DNA of 64,000 bases from NCBI RefSeq assembly GCF_949987515.2, contig NC_082696.1, positions 320,001-384,000 of the forward strand, given 5' to 3'. A program made the translations under genes and the position numbers. The notes beneath the pieces are model-generated. The model was not told where the DNA came from, searched no databases, and saw only the letters and a list, made by a program, of their open reading frames with translations. The DNA comes from Delphinus delphis. Its lineage: Eukaryota > Chordata > Mammalia > Artiodactyla > Delphinidae. Shown one piece after another: positions 35,885 to 49,142 of the stretch (position 1 is its first letter; every line of letters starts with the position of its first letter).

Positions 35885-38800
35885 TAGCAAAGGTCTGGCT
35901 TCGCCCTAGACCCCTCCTAGCCTCCCGCTGGGGGGCTCCAGTCTCACCACCTGACACCTCGGTGGAGAGGAGGCTGCAACCGGCCCGCTCCCTTCAGCAG
36001 CTCTCAACCCCAGCTGAAAACACGGACTCTCTAGGAGGCTCCGCAGCTGCGCCCCCTGCAAGGAGCCCCCTGGTGCTGCCGGGAGGGACGTGGATCCCAC
36101 AACAGGGCCCACGAAACGGTCCTGCTAACAGCTGACGAAAGCCCACCCATCTGTCCCATTAAACCAGCTCCCCAAACTGCGTGGGTGGACAGATGTTCCC
36201 TGGCCAAGGGGCCGTGTCCCAGCCAGTTGGAGCTCTCCCGTGCGGGCAGACTCAGCCCGCAGACACCAGCCTGAAATTTGGGGAAGGGTCCATTCCGGAG
36301 TCAGGCGCCAGGCGAACAGAAATACACGGCCACCCAGCTCTCAGACTGGCCAGCTCTCCTTCCAACCGTACGTGCTCCGAACTGGGGGGGAGAGGGCCAG
36401 GCCAGAGGCGGAGGGAGCGCTGAGGGAGGGGCAGCAGGGCCGGGAGGAAGGAAGACCGACCCCTCCCCAGCCCCATTCCAGAGCACAGATAAAAGTGAAA
36501 CCTGACCGGGGAGTGTTTGTGTTGCCACGGTAACGGGGACACTTCAGCAACTCGGAGCAGATGGTCAGTGAGCAACAGGCAGCATATGCTCCCGTAAGCC
36601 CTGCCGTGGGCACAGATGGAGGGTGGGCAGGGCGCTCGCCCTGGTACCCTGACATTTCCTTCCCTGCCCTCCCCTTGGTGCTGCGTCACGGACATTAGCG
36701 CCTGTGTGTGCAGCTGGGCTTCAGTTAGCCGAGCGGGACGCTGACGACCAGGGGCCCAGAGCCCAGTGAGCAGCCCTGCCAGCCCTGGGCTGTGCCTGCG
36801 GCTTTTACAGAAGCAGCACACTTCCCTGTGGGAAGGAGGAGAATTAAACGTCTCCTTCAGCGCCTTCAGGGACAGGGTGGGGCAGAGACAGGTCCTCGTG
36901 GGGACTTCGGGGACTCAAGGGCGGGAAGCATGTGGTCACGCTGCCTGGCCACCAGCCAGGGTGTGACCCTGCGATTCTGCGTCTTGTGCTGTTTGCAAAT
37001 CTTCACCGCATCTGGTCTGACCCCCTTCGTGGGAGGTTTAAGTATCAGCCTCCAGCCCAGCCGACGGGAGAAGACCCCTGCACACGCCACACCTTCCTCT
37101 GTCCCAGCTGCATCTGAACGTGTCCTGTGGCCCGTTAGGTCGGACACTCCCTCTTCCTCGGGCTGCCTGACTCAGAATGAGCCTCGTATGGACAGGACGA
37201 GAGTAAATTCCTATCTGGACCCTGGGGACAGAGTCTCCCACACAAATGTCCCGTCAGTACGTCTGCCCACAGAACGGCTGCGTCAACCTACGTGGCTTCT
37301 CCGCTGTCCCCAGGCTCCCACACCTCCATCCACGCCTCCTCCAGGCTGTCCTGCGTTAGCTTTTGGCCATTTTGTTTCTGATGCTTTTTTTAATGCATTA
37401 AATTCTAACCCGTATCTCTTCCCACTTTCCCTTTCCAGAGGTGCTGAAGTTGTCATTTCAGGGAAAACAACACAAAAAGTTTTGTTGCCAATGAGGAAAT
37501 CTGAAATTTCAAGCAAAAATTAGAGTTGGGAGCCCTTGTGTGAGCCACAGCCGCTGGAGGGTGTCCTCAGGGAAGAGCTCTCAGACGGAGCTGCGGGCGA
37601 CAGCAGCGAGTGTGACTCTCGTATAAGGAAACATGCCAGCGTTTGGAAGACTGCAGAACTCATAGAGAGCCAGTATTTTCCACATGACCAAGCAGGGTAC
37701 ACAACTGTGCGCCCAGAGTGCAGGGCAGACCAGTGCCTGTCACACACGCTGGGCCGGAGTTACTGAAGCGGTTTCAGATTCCACTGCAGTTGCCTTCAGG
37801 GAACTCCTGCCTGTGGAGTGTGGGATGGTTTCCAGGAAGCCTGTCCATCTCTGAAAAGGCACCAGAGGCCTCCTGCTCTCGAGCCACAGGCCTGGGGCCG
37901 GTCCTCCTTTTCTCTCAGACGAATGGCGCACTGCTGCAGACGGTCTGCTGTCTTTCCTAAAACCGGACACTAAATGGATTTGCAAAAGTGCAAAAGAATG
38001 CTGCTCTTCTCACTCATTTTTTTGGAGGAAATATGTTATTTTTAAATGAATTAATAAATACACATTTAAGGTTTTTTACCCTTTTTAATTTTCAATGCAG
38101 TAACCTAGAGTCCTCAATAGTTTCTAGGTATAAAAGGGGTCTAAGACCAGTAAGAACGAGAACTGTTCCCAAGAGGATGAAAAGCACATTTTCTACGACT
38201 CTGTGTACTTGCTAGGGGCCACCAAAGCCTGGGAGTCTACTGTAGTGATCTGCTGCTCCTCCGTGAAAGAGAAATCCTTCATATCCAACATAACAAGGCG
38301 ATTTTCCTGACGTCTGTCCACACAAGCTCAGAAACATTCAGTTTGACAATCAGCTCATTATAATGTGCTGTGAACGTTTCTACGAGGGCCAGGGACTGAA
38401 CCTCGCTACATACCATCCGGGATTAAAACGATTTTAATCCAGCTTTAAGACTTGGAAAGGTCCAACTGTTAGAAGGAAATATGCTGAAACCCAGAATATC
38501 AGAAAAGAGCAAAGGAAGAGGAGGATTTCTAAGGGGGGGGGAGAAAAAAGAGCATGACTCTTTGGGAAAACCTTTTCAGAAAGAAAGAAAGTTCTGTAGC
38601 CTTAAATTGGCGACTCATGCTGAGTCATACGATCCCTTCAGCCACTGCGGTACTGTCTTCTCAGAAGTGCATTGCTCCGAGACCAACGCCAAAGGGATTA
38701 GACAATTTCCTCCTTTCGAGCTGACTGCATCCCCCTCGCCCGGCACACGGTGACCTGTCACTGCCCTGCTGCCTGGGACAGGAAGGCTGGGGTGACACCA

Positions 38801-41800
38801 GATGTGTATCAGTGGCTCAGACTATTTCAGTATCTCTTCACACGTGACAGGCTTTTATCTTGGTCTGGATCCGAAGTTAAGGGCTGTGGCTTGAACATTT
38901 GATTCAATAGACAGGCTGGTGGCTTAATTTAATCGAATCATCTGCTTTTCCTGAATTTTAACAGCTACATGGATCAAGAAAAGGGAGAGTATATCTCACG
39001 CCATTTTACACAGACTTACGAGCTAGCTGCTAACGCAAAGGACTGACAGGCTGGAGAGGCCGAATCAAACCACAAGACAGATCTTGGAGTGCTTTACTCT
39101 TGGTGCCGGACCTGCCTCCAAGAAAATGGGGTTAGGAGACGACGAAACTGTAGAACAGCCGGCGAGAAACCTGCAGCCCGTGGAACCTTCCGGAAGAGGC
39201 TTCCCCCGGCTGCTCAGCTTTACTAACATTCAGTGGCTCTAGTGCAGACAAGTGTCCAGGCGCGAAGCCGTGACCAGTGGGCCTCGCTCCCTCCTGCCCT
39301 CAAGTCACTGCCTGCCGGACCCCCTGCCCTCCGGCTCTGACCTCCGGGCAGAGGTGGGCGCTGACCTGGGTGCCCGCGGGGACCTAGTCGTCGGCACCAG
39401 CACACGTTTCCCCCGCAACTCCCTGCGTGTCCTGTGGGCGCTGACCTGGCTCCCCAGGAGACAGGCTTTCTGGGAAAACCACAGAGACGCGAAGACCAGT
39501 CTGGTTTGGAGAGGCTGCTGCTTCTCCTTCTTTTTAGTTCAGACAACTTGCCGAACAGAGAAGGTTGAAGTCAACTTCAGTTTTTACCCAACCTCTAATA
39601 AAGCCGGCTTTCGCCATCCACCTCCTCATTCAGAACTATAACCGTCCCGCAGACCCGCGCTGCTTCTGCAGAAGGCGGGTTCGGTTGGGCCGGGAACAGT
39701 GGGGGAGGCACGAGCCATGGCCTTGGGTGCCACCTGAGACCGTGAGGGAGCAGGTTTTCTAACCACACAGGACCTCGACGTGAGGGGACGTTTGCCAACT
39801 GTTGGTTGGCTCACCTCCGTGGATGGGGTCTCACGGTCAGTCTGCAGAGCCAGCTCCAGCCCTTCTTAACGCTTCACAAGGAGCTCCCAGAACATCTGGG
39901 AGACGGGAGCCACGGAAGAAGCCACGAGTCAGCTTCTGCTACACTAACAGGGAGGCAGCCGGCTCGGCCGTGGGTCACGTTGGCATCAAACAGGAGGAAG
40001 TTATGGGCATCAGGCCCTGCGGGGCCCCCCGAACGCAGCACCTGCAAGCAGCCCGGGTCCCCTCTCCCCACACGGAACTGCGGCTTCCCCAGAGCATGGC
40101 GTTCAGCGTCCCTCTTTCCACCAAGGGACGCAGTTCATGGTCCGACAACATCATGGTCCGCAAGCCTGCTCTTCCCCAAAGCCGGCAGGACAGTGGGGTG
40201 AGGAATTCACTGGGCACTAAGCCAGGCTGACACTGAAGACCGGTGAAGATGTCCAGTCACCTGTGTGTCACCAGCCGAAGCTTCAATACCACGTATAAAA
40301 CACAGACCTGCCTCACACATGTGCTTCGTTTCCCTTTAGCAAATTTTTTTTTTCTTTTTTGTGAGTCAGGAAATAGTGGTGCCTGCTTATTTATTTTTCT
40401 TCCTAAATTGTGGCAGGTGCCTGCAAGAACTTGAAATTTTAAACAAGAAGCTCAAAGGACGGAAAAAGATGAACATAACCAAATTCTGGGTGTTGAAACC
40501 TGAAAAAAAATCAGATTTATAAAATCCAACTAATTAGTACTTTAAAAAAGGACACTTTATCTCAGACGAAAACAGCGTCCCTGCCGTGCTGTGTTCCTCC
40601 ACGGGATCACACACACATTGCTGCTGCAGAAATTCCCACAGCACAGTTCAGGCAGGAGCCTTCCTGAAACCCAGTCCCCCAGAAGCTCTACCAGTTCAAG
40701 GGAGCAGCGAAGTGGGCGACTCCCGGCCTGGTACCAAGGGGCGCGAGGCACAAGAAGGACCCACCGCACCACAGCTGCAGGGGTTGGTGGGCGCCCGGGG
40801 CAGGGTGCCCCAAGCCTCGTTCCCCCCAAGGCTCTGCTCCCCCTTGTGCCGCCACCGCAGGCCCTGCAAGAGGCTCAGCCGCCACTGTCCCGGCACAGCC
40901 CTCCTCCAGCACAGGCTACGGCAGCCCACGGAGAGCTACTGGGGTTGTGATGCTGACACTATTTGCTTCATAATTTAGCTTCCTTTCATCTACATAATGT
41001 CTTAGATTGAAAGCTGTATCAAGGAAGAGCTGTGAGCATAAGGAATCTAAGGTGTGTCTGCACGAATTTAAATCACATTAGAAGAACAACAAATCAGCAC
41101 AGAAATCACTTTTTTCCTTTTAGGGAGTACGTGTGACTCGCATTTGAAGATGAGGACACCGGGGCCACAAAGTAGGAGGAGGCCAGGCAGAGTCAGGACC
41201 AGACCCTGCTGTCGCCACGGTAACCTCGTGGGAGTCGTCTGCTACCTAAGAGGCCTGGGTTAGAGCCCCAAGGCCTTTCCAGCTCTAGAACTTTAACTAC
41301 AGGTCCAAATGAAAAACAGAAGCAAAGAAGTCAGTCATGTTTTCTCATTAGTAACAGACTAATCATTTATATTTGGCATAAACCACACACTTGCATCACA
41401 GATCACCGTTACGACACGAAGAGAGATGGCAAACCCGACCAGACCACCTGTACAGCTGCAGGCTTCCCTGTGGACCTTGTGGAGAGTGCCGAGGAACAGA
41501 GCACGTGGAATGCGGCCCTGGTGCCCGGCTCCTGGATGGGTCATAGCTTTTCCCTGGTTCTTGCGTGTGTCTCCTTTAATGATGAGGTCTGGCTAATTCC
41601 TAGGAGCAAAATGCTCACCACAAGCCAGTCATTTCCACTCACCCGTAGAAAACTCTAACTCCTGACAAAATGGCCTTCCTGACAAATTTAGACAAGGAAT
41701 CAAAACCTAAAAGCTGTACCATGGACACATCAATGCATTTTACAAGGATCCTTGTATGTCAGAGGCCTGGGCCCACCACTGTGAGAAAGTAACTTTCTGT

Positions 41801-43329
41801 GAAATCGTGTGTTTAACTCAAGGACAGCTGTATGAAGACACGAGTGTGCACTGGGCCGTGTGAAAATGAAGCAGGAGCTGTAACCACGCGCTCTGGACAG
41901 ACAGCGAGGCCTCTGCTGTGCGGCCGAGCAGAGGCCTCCTGCAGTGTGGCCGAGTTCTCCACTCCCTATTCTCTCCCACGAGCGTCTCTGCATTTACATT
42001 CACTGTTAGGACGATACTTGTATTCGGGGTGAAGCTGCAGTGATGCTTCTGGGCGACACGTCGCAGGTGGTTTTCCGTGAGTGTCTTCAGTTCTGCCTTG
42101 TCTTCCTGGCTCCCTTCTCTACCCGCTGCCTGCGAAATGCACAAGGGGAACGGAGTTTAAAACACACACCACGTCCCATGTACGTCTTGGACTGGGTGCC
42201 AGTAACGTGTGAAACACAGTGTATTCTATGATGTGTCTTGACTGTAGGTAAGCCAGAGGCACTATGTTCAATGTCCAAGTTTTAAAACAATTCTCTCTCC
42301 AATGGTGACACGGTTCTGTCCCACCCAGCAGGCAGGCGTTGGCTGGACTGCCTGGAACACAAGTGGCTGCGTGAGTCTCCGTGGCAACCGCATCTTCTGA
42401 GCCAGCCCGCTCTTCCTGCCAGGACGGGACAGCTTCCTAAGCTGGAGGGCCTGGGGTGAGCAGGAAAGGAGGGGTGTGTCAGCTGCAGTGCCCTCCACAG
42501 GAAGCATCACACCTGAGGCCGTGTGTGTCTGCATGGGTGCTGTGCTGCCTGGATGTGGAGGAGGGTCTAGGAGAAGCTGAGGGACCCCCTGCCCCTGCGG
42601 TGCCCCCTCACTGAGTGTGGCCTTGGAGGCCCACAACGGGCCTCCTGATCTGACGCCACCAACCATGTGCTTCTTCCATGTGACCCCTGCTGTCCTCAGG
42701 GCTCAACATCATCCTTTCTTTGTGGGTCGCTCCTGCCTCGGAGATGCTGGAAGGTGCCAGCCCCTCTCCTCTGAGACGCTCCTCCCCGCGAGCCAGGGCA
42801 CCTGCCCCCAAGCCCTCCTGCACCCTCAGGCAGCTCTCCCTCAACCTCCCCTTCCTCCGTGGTCTGTGGGTGCTGGCGCCCCAGGGGCTATTCCTAGTTC
42901 TCTACAGATGTGCTCGCCGTGTGCGCCTGCATCCGTGTGCGTGTGCGGCGTCGGCGTCTCAAGGGCAACACACCCACAGGTCACTGCTGTTCTCCCCATG
43001 CTTCCAAGTCAACGCTACTGAGATCTGAACCCAACACAAGGCAGAAACCTGGAGGTTACTCCAAGGCCCCTCACCCTGTTTCCAAAGGTCACGCAGAGCT
43101 TCAGATGTTCTCAACTACGTCATCCCTTCTGTGCCTCCAGAAGAAACTGGAGGTCTCTGCTCTAAGGAAACTGACCAACCCGAGGTAACAGAGCGAAGGA
43201 TTCCAGTGTCAGGGCTTCCACAGGGGTCCCATGACTGAGAAGATGGCGGTAGAAGCCCCGCCAGGCACAGACTTCCAGTCCCCTTTCTAATGCCTGACTC
43301 TTCAACAAGAGCGGACTCAAGAATCACCT
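35885..43329. other. Intergenic, no gene recognised
   Basis: G-rich purine tracts occur at 36,370-36,470, and AT-rich DNA around 37.98-38.1 kb and 40.3-40.6 kb. Frames up to 243 codons (36,792-37,523, plus) carry no known domain and are overlapped by equally open frames. Confidence 0.55.
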
Positions 43330-43770
43330 GGCATCTGAGGGAAAAAAAACTAAAGTAAAAACAGAGACCAAAACAAACATACAGAAAAAGAAACTTGGAA
43401 GGACAGTCTATGAAGGAAGAGAAACAAAATAAAACGAACTTACGGGTGTAATTAATCTCAGATGTGAGAGAAAACGTGCAGTCTTGACACAAAGAAGAAA
43501 GTGTGATAAAAATTAAGTATGTTGAGCTCTCAGAATTTAAAAACAGCACCATCAAAAAATTAACAGAAACGATGGAAAATAAAGTTTAGGAAATTTCCCA
43601 CAGAGTAGAGTAAAAAGACAAAAAGATATTAGGAGGAAAATGTAAGATAATTATAGGACTCAGAATACAGTGTCTAACCTCTGAGACAAATAATTGACAG
43701 CAGAGAAAATGAAAGGAGGAAATCATCACAGAATCACTTGAGAAAAGTTTCCGAACCTGGAAGATGTGAA
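43330..43770 (+). mobile_element. A-rich LINE-1-like remnant
   Basis: A-rich DNA with phrases such as GGAGGAAAATGTAAGATAATT, AGGACTCAGAATACAGTG and TTGAGAAAAGTTTCCGAACC resembles an old LINE-1 or HAL1-type element. The subfamily cannot be assigned by eye. Confidence 0.45.
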
Positions 43771-44604
43771 TTGGCTTCATGTCACCGTCCATTCGGCAGG
43801 TGGGCCACGCTGGAGATGGACTGGCTTCCCCCACCGCCCTGAGCAGGGGCTCCTTGGAAGCTCTTGCTGGTGGTCAGGTGTGTGCCAAGAAGCTGGACTG
43901 GGTGCTGGACCTCCCTGACTTGGGGCCCATCAGGATGGCCAGGCCTAAGGCCTTTCCTTAGAAGCTCACCCACACCGACCTCCTTAGAGAGTGAAGGACA
44001 CACCTTCCTCACCACAGGCCAGAGACAGACCCAGTGTGTAGAGGTTGTAAATTAAACAAAGAGGCCATCAGACTGACTTGGCTCAAGGCCTTAGCAGCCT
44101 AAGTAAGCAAACCCTCAAATGCCTTGAAATCAAGGAACCCAAACCTAAGGACAACCCACCACAAGCAGCCAGAGAGGCTACGAGCTTCAGCCGGCCAGCA
44201 GCCTCAGGCCTTGCTTCGCCTCCTCCCGGCTCTTACTGGTGACGCCTCCAAACAGATTCTGCTTTGGTGCGGCCCAATTTGAATTGACTTTTTTCCTCAG
44301 ATAAACTCTTAAAAATTTAATATGCTTTAGTTTGTCTTTTAACAAAGTGAACGAGAGTTAAGTCAGCAAAGAAAAGACATGGAAAGTTGAAGCAAATGCG
44401 GCAAAATCTTGATAATGAAGAATCTGGAACGTCCATTCTGAAGCTGAAGCTTCCATTACTGCAGGACAGTGGAAAGAACGGCACGCGCTAATCAGAGCAT
44501 AAAGGTGGATTAGAAGAGGGAGGTGCAGAGGTGAGGGCAGGCTGCGGGCACGGAGGGAAAGGAGGAGGACGCAACCGAGTCACTCACGAAGGAGGCAAAC
44601 GCCT

Positions 44605-45589
44605 TCAGACCCAGCTTCCTTCCTCTGCAAACCTCGGAGATGGAAACAAAACCTCAACGACGCGTGAGTGGTACTTTAGAAGCTTGACAGCGGCCTCCAC
44701 AACAAAGCTAAAGGTCAGAGATGAACGGATGCCGTCACACTGCTGTCTGCTGAGGCCAGTTTTAGCTGCCAGACACGTCTCCCTATTTCTTTGTATGCCT
44801 TGTGATTTTCTGCTGAAAACTGGACATTTAAAGCGTATACTGTGGTAATCCTGGAGATCTGATCCTCCTCGTCTCCTGGCGTTTGCTGTTTGTTGTTGCC
44901 GCCTCTGTGCTGGGGACCAGCCTGAGGGGGACACGTGAGGCCTGCTCATGTCTTTTCTGAGCCTGCACCCTTCCCTGGCCATGTGTGGTGGCTTTCTAAA
45001 TTCCCCTGTATATATGCTTGCTTTCGAATGTCCTAACCCTTTAATGTCTGGCTTCCAGAAGAGCACAAAGGGAAAAAAGAGGAAACAAAAGCTCCACAGG
45101 GGTTGCTCCTCTAAATACTGTGGGGTTGAGACAGTGGCGGCCAGCGCCTGTCCCTCAGCAATCAAGAAGCCTGATGTGTGGCCCAGGACCTCACTGCCCG
45201 TCCTGGCTCCAGCAAGCTGCACTAGGAACGAGGACACGGCTGTCTGCCGAGGGCTGGAGGATGGGCAGCCAAAGGGGATGGATGGAAATGAATCACAACT
45301 AACCAGCCATGCCTTCCCCTGGAAGCTGCAGGCCTTCAGACTCCAGAGTTCCACAACAGCTCCTTCACACAGTTTCTGCCAGTACAACTGCTGTCCAGGC
45401 AGATGGGTCCTGGAGCCTCCTACTGCAGCATCGTCCCTGACATCACTCTCCTGCCATGAATTTTTGAATGTAGTATTTTTATTATTATTTCTAAAAGTAA
45501 TTTTGATTTTGATTTCCTCAGTAAAAGTTCAGAATAGTAGATTAATTTCCAAGTGGGAAGATTTCTGCTTTTTGTCCTTCTGTTGTTGA
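44605..45589. other. Unidentified segment with long overlapping frames on both strands
   Basis: Minus-strand frame 44,605-45,387 (260 codons) overlaps plus-strand frame 44,948-45,589 (213 codons). Neither translation resembles a protein I know. The DNA from about 44,755 (CTTTGTATGCCTTGTGATTT, GAAAACTGGACATTTAAAGC) looks like an ancient interspersed repeat. A decayed repeat with chance open frames is the likeliest reading. No splice or codon-use argument supports a gene. Confidence 0.35.
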
Positions 45590-45786
45590 TTTCTTAAGTT
45601 ATTTTCTTGTGGACAGAAAATATGTCTTATGTGATTTCTGCTTTTCACTAAATTGGTTGAGATTTACTTTGGAACCTGTAATACCCAGTTAGACTTTTTA
45701 ACTGTCCATTTATTTTTGACAATAATATAAATAAAGAGGGCATACATTGTTCTGTATATTTCTATTACAGTAAACTTGTTAATGAA

Positions 45787-46144
45787 GTTATTTATTTTTG
45801 GCTGTGTTGGGTCTTCGTTGCTGGGCGTGGGCTTTCTCTAGCTGTGGCGAGCAGAGGCTACTCTTCATTGTGGAGCAGGGGCTACTCTTTGTTGCGGAGC
45901 GTGGGCTTCTCATTGTAGTGGCTTCTCTTGTTGCGGAGCACAGGCTCTAGGTGCATGGGCTTCAGTAGTTGTGACACACAGGCTCAGTAGTTGTGGCTCC
46001 CGGGCTCTAGCGTGTAGGCTCAGTAGTTCCGGCGCACGGGCTCAGCTGTTCCGCGGCACGTGGGAATCTTCCCAGACCAGGGCTTGAACCCATGTCCCCT
46101 GTGTTGGCAGGCTGACTCTTAACCACTGCACCACCAGGGAAGTC
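45787..46144 (-). mobile_element. CHR-1-type SINE, antisense
   Basis: This is recognised from TTATTTTTGGCTGTGTTGGG at its tail end to CACCACCAGGGAAGTC at its head. It is more diverged than the copies at 10.6 kb and 9.4 kb, so older. Its AT-rich tail includes AATAAA on the minus strand, about 4 kb downstream of the FAM120B stop. Confidence 0.88.
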
Positions 46145-47411
46145 ACTGCTTTTCATCTTATGCCCCAGAAACACTCATAACTTTCCTTATAATACTCGGA
46201 TATTTTAGTCTCCAATTGTTTTTGCTTACTCATTTTTTACAGTTAATAATTATACAGCAATAACTATACATTTCACTGATTTCTTTGTTCAACACTTTCC
46301 TATATCCCACGCATTCCTGTTAGCTGAAGTGCTCATTTTGCTAGAGCATACCCACTTCCTTCTGGAAAAGACCCGCTGGTCAAAATTTTACACTTCCTAA
46401 AAGTGTATTAATGTTTTGCTCTGACGTTACAATGCTAATTTGGCTGACTATAGGAGTCTGGGCTCAAAATTATTTTTCTCCAAAGGAAAGCAAAGAAATG
46501 ATGTGACTGCTGGAGAGAAAGCAGATTACAAAGGGTTTTTGCAAAATAGGAGGAATAACCAGGGGATGTAGCTGATGCTTCAGGAGCCGGGCGGTGGGGG
46601 GAGGCTGTGGTGGAGCAATGCCACTGACCAGGTGATGGGGACTTGAGAGCACAGCTGAAGAGACTCATGGGTAGTTCATCCACAGGAGGAGACGAAAAAG
46701 TAGATACTCCCTCTGTTATTCTGGATTTGTCTATTTCTCCTGGCATTTGCTTATACAATTTAGATTTGATAATGCGTTGATGCTTGAAAGAGGGCAAATG
46801 TGGCTGTAGGAATGTACAGAAAGCAGCGTGGTCAGCTGTGACTGAGGTTGGGGAGAGTGCTGGAAAACTAAGCAGGGAGGAGAGGTGAAACGTGTGGCCG
46901 GTGGGACAGAGTGGAGGCTGGCTTCCCTGAGGCCGGCGAGCTGAGTGTTAAGGTGGGGCTGGTAAGGGTGACTGGGGGTTGTTCTCTAGCCACAACACAA
47001 ATGCAAAGGATTGGATTTAACCGAAGTTTGCAGCTTTACCACAAAACATAGTAAAATGAGAGAGGCAAAGCAGTCAAGAATAGATACAAGAAAGTCACTT
47101 TCATTACTGATCATGGAAGGTAAACAGGGAGGGGATACAGCAGCGAAGGAATGTGAGGACCAATGAAGGGGGCTGGACAAGTGGACTGGGGTCCTGATCT
47201 GATCAAAGGATCACCCAGATCTAGAGGCAGGAAGCTGTGTGGCTGGACAGTAGGTGTTTAAAACTGAAGTTATTTTTTTAGTGACCACAGAGGGGACCCA
47301 GAGCAGACTTCTCTCCTTCCCTTGAACTCTACGAGGCACTGGAACTTTGTACCACCAGAGGCCTCTTGTGCCTGTCTGCCTCCCCAGAGAGTCCAGATAA
47401 ATTGGGGAGAC
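46145..47411. other. Intergenic, no gene recognised
   Basis: AT-rich unique-looking DNA between the CHR-1 SINE and the LINE-1 5' UTR. Nothing further is supported. Confidence 0.55.
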
Positions 47412-48190
47412 TGGTTCAAGATGGCGGAATAGAAGGACGTGCCCTCACTCCCTCTTGCGAGAGCACCGAATCACAACTAACTGCTGAACAATCATCGACA
47501 GGAAGACACTGGAATTCACCAAAAAAGATAACCCCACATCCAAAGACAAAGGAGAAGCCGCAATGAGACAACAGGAGGGGCGCAATCACAATAAAATCAA
47601 ATCCCATAACTGCTGGGTGGGTGACAGACACTGGAGAACAATTATACCACAGAAGTCCACCCACTGGAGTGAAGGTTCTGAGCCCCACATCAGGCTCCCC
47701 AACCTGGGGGTCCGGCAACGGGAGGAGGAATTCCTAGAAAATCAGACTTTGAAGGCTAGTGGGATTTGACTGCAGGACTTCGACAGGAATGGGGGAAACA
47801 GAGACCCCACTCATGGAGGGCACACACAAAGTAGTGTGCACATCAGGACCCAGGGGAAGGAGCAGTGATCCTATAGGAGACTGAACCAGACCTACCTGCT
47901 GGTGTTGGAGGGTCTCCTGCAGAGGCGGGGGGTGGCTGTGGCTCACCACGGGAACAAGGACACTGGCAGCAGAAGTTCTGGGAAGTACTCCTTGGCGTGA
48001 GCCCTCCCAGAGTCGCCATTAGCCCCACCAAAGAGCCAGGTAGGCTCCAGTGTTGGGTCAGCTCAGGCCAAACAACCAACAGGGAGGGAACCCAGCCCCA
48101 CACATCAGCAGACAAGCAGATTAAAGTTTTACTGAGCTCTGCCCACCAGAGCTACACCAAGCTCTACCCACGACCAGTCCCTCCCATCAG
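47412..48190 (+). mobile_element. LINE-1 5' UTR (promoter region) without an element body
   Basis: It begins with the LINE-1 start signature CAAGATGGCGGAATAGAAGG, which contains a YY1-type AAGATGGC at 47,418-47,425. It continues through stretches I recognise from the cetartiodactyl LINE-1 5' UTR (ACCTACCTGCTGGTGTTGGA, CTTGGCGTGAGCCCTCCCAG, CTCTGCCCACCAGAGC). Similarity fades around 48,190, and ORF1 and ORF2 do not follow. Having a 5' end without a body is the reverse of the usual truncation. Confidence 0.8.
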
Positions 48191-49142
48191 GAAACATGGA
48201 AAAAAAGATCTATTTCCAAAGCTGGGAAATAAGGTTGTAGGTCCTACAAGACTGAATGAAAAGTGACTAGACATGCAGATGTCCTTAAGAAGGACCAGCA
48301 GGAAGTGGTGAGGATATTTCAAACGTAAGAGATATACATGTATTAAAATAGCGGGAGACTATATCCCTTTTTGGTAAATACCAGATGGGATTCAAACACA
48401 AGACAAAGTCAGGAGCTATGCACACAGAGCTGTCGGTCAGGGTGAAGCATCAGGTGCAAAGTTACAAACTGAACTGTGATTCGTTTAGGGTGTATTTTGT
48501 TTTTAATGACGTCAACTGAAGGACACGTCTCATGAGCGCTGGTGAGCATGTCTGAGAGTGCTGGGGTTCTCCCGAGTCGTGGTTGTGGCCCAGAAGGGGA
48601 CTTGGGAGTCACAGCAGCTCCAGGCCAAAGGGAGACAGCTGCTAATGAGGGGCCTGTCTTCTAACCCCTAATCTAGATTTTCTTCTATTATCAAAACCTC
48701 AGGGGTTGAGTTCAGAACAATCTGGGGCTTACTATTTCAATTTTTGGATTATCTGAAAATTCCTCCATGAAAAGAATTTCTCTGAACTTGGATTCATGTA
48801 AGATATTTTTTAACAACAAGAGCCCTGCAGGGCTCACAGACAAAGAGCAACAAATGTGCCACTCATTAGTGGCATCATAAATTAGGCTTCCTGTCTGGTG
48901 CCTGATGTCTGCTGAGAACCCGGTGTGTCTTCACATGCACAGGCTCTGGGCTTGAGCCTAACAAGTGCAGAATGAAAAGGATGACACGACAGAAGCAGAG
49001 CCACGAGTCTCATGCTGTGTCAAGACTACGCAGTTACCTCTCCCACCAGGAAGGTGAGAAGGAAGCTGGTGCCTCTTTCGCTATACAAACACTTCTGAGG
49101 ACCAACAGAAGATATGGTTGGAAACTTTACTTTAGGTTAGAA

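Noticed and set aside
36792..37523. A 243-codon plus-strand frame.
   Set aside because: Compositionally ordinary GC-rich translation with no domain; competing frames overlap it.
47563..47769. Small plus-strand frames at 47,366-47,769.
   Set aside because: They lie in the LINE-1 5' UTR, which does not encode the LINE-1 proteins.
1..49142. Possible PSMB1 exons, expected beyond the 3' end of FAM120B by human gene order.
   Set aside because: None of the remembered PSMB1 peptide segments was found on either strand; the spacer is long in human too.
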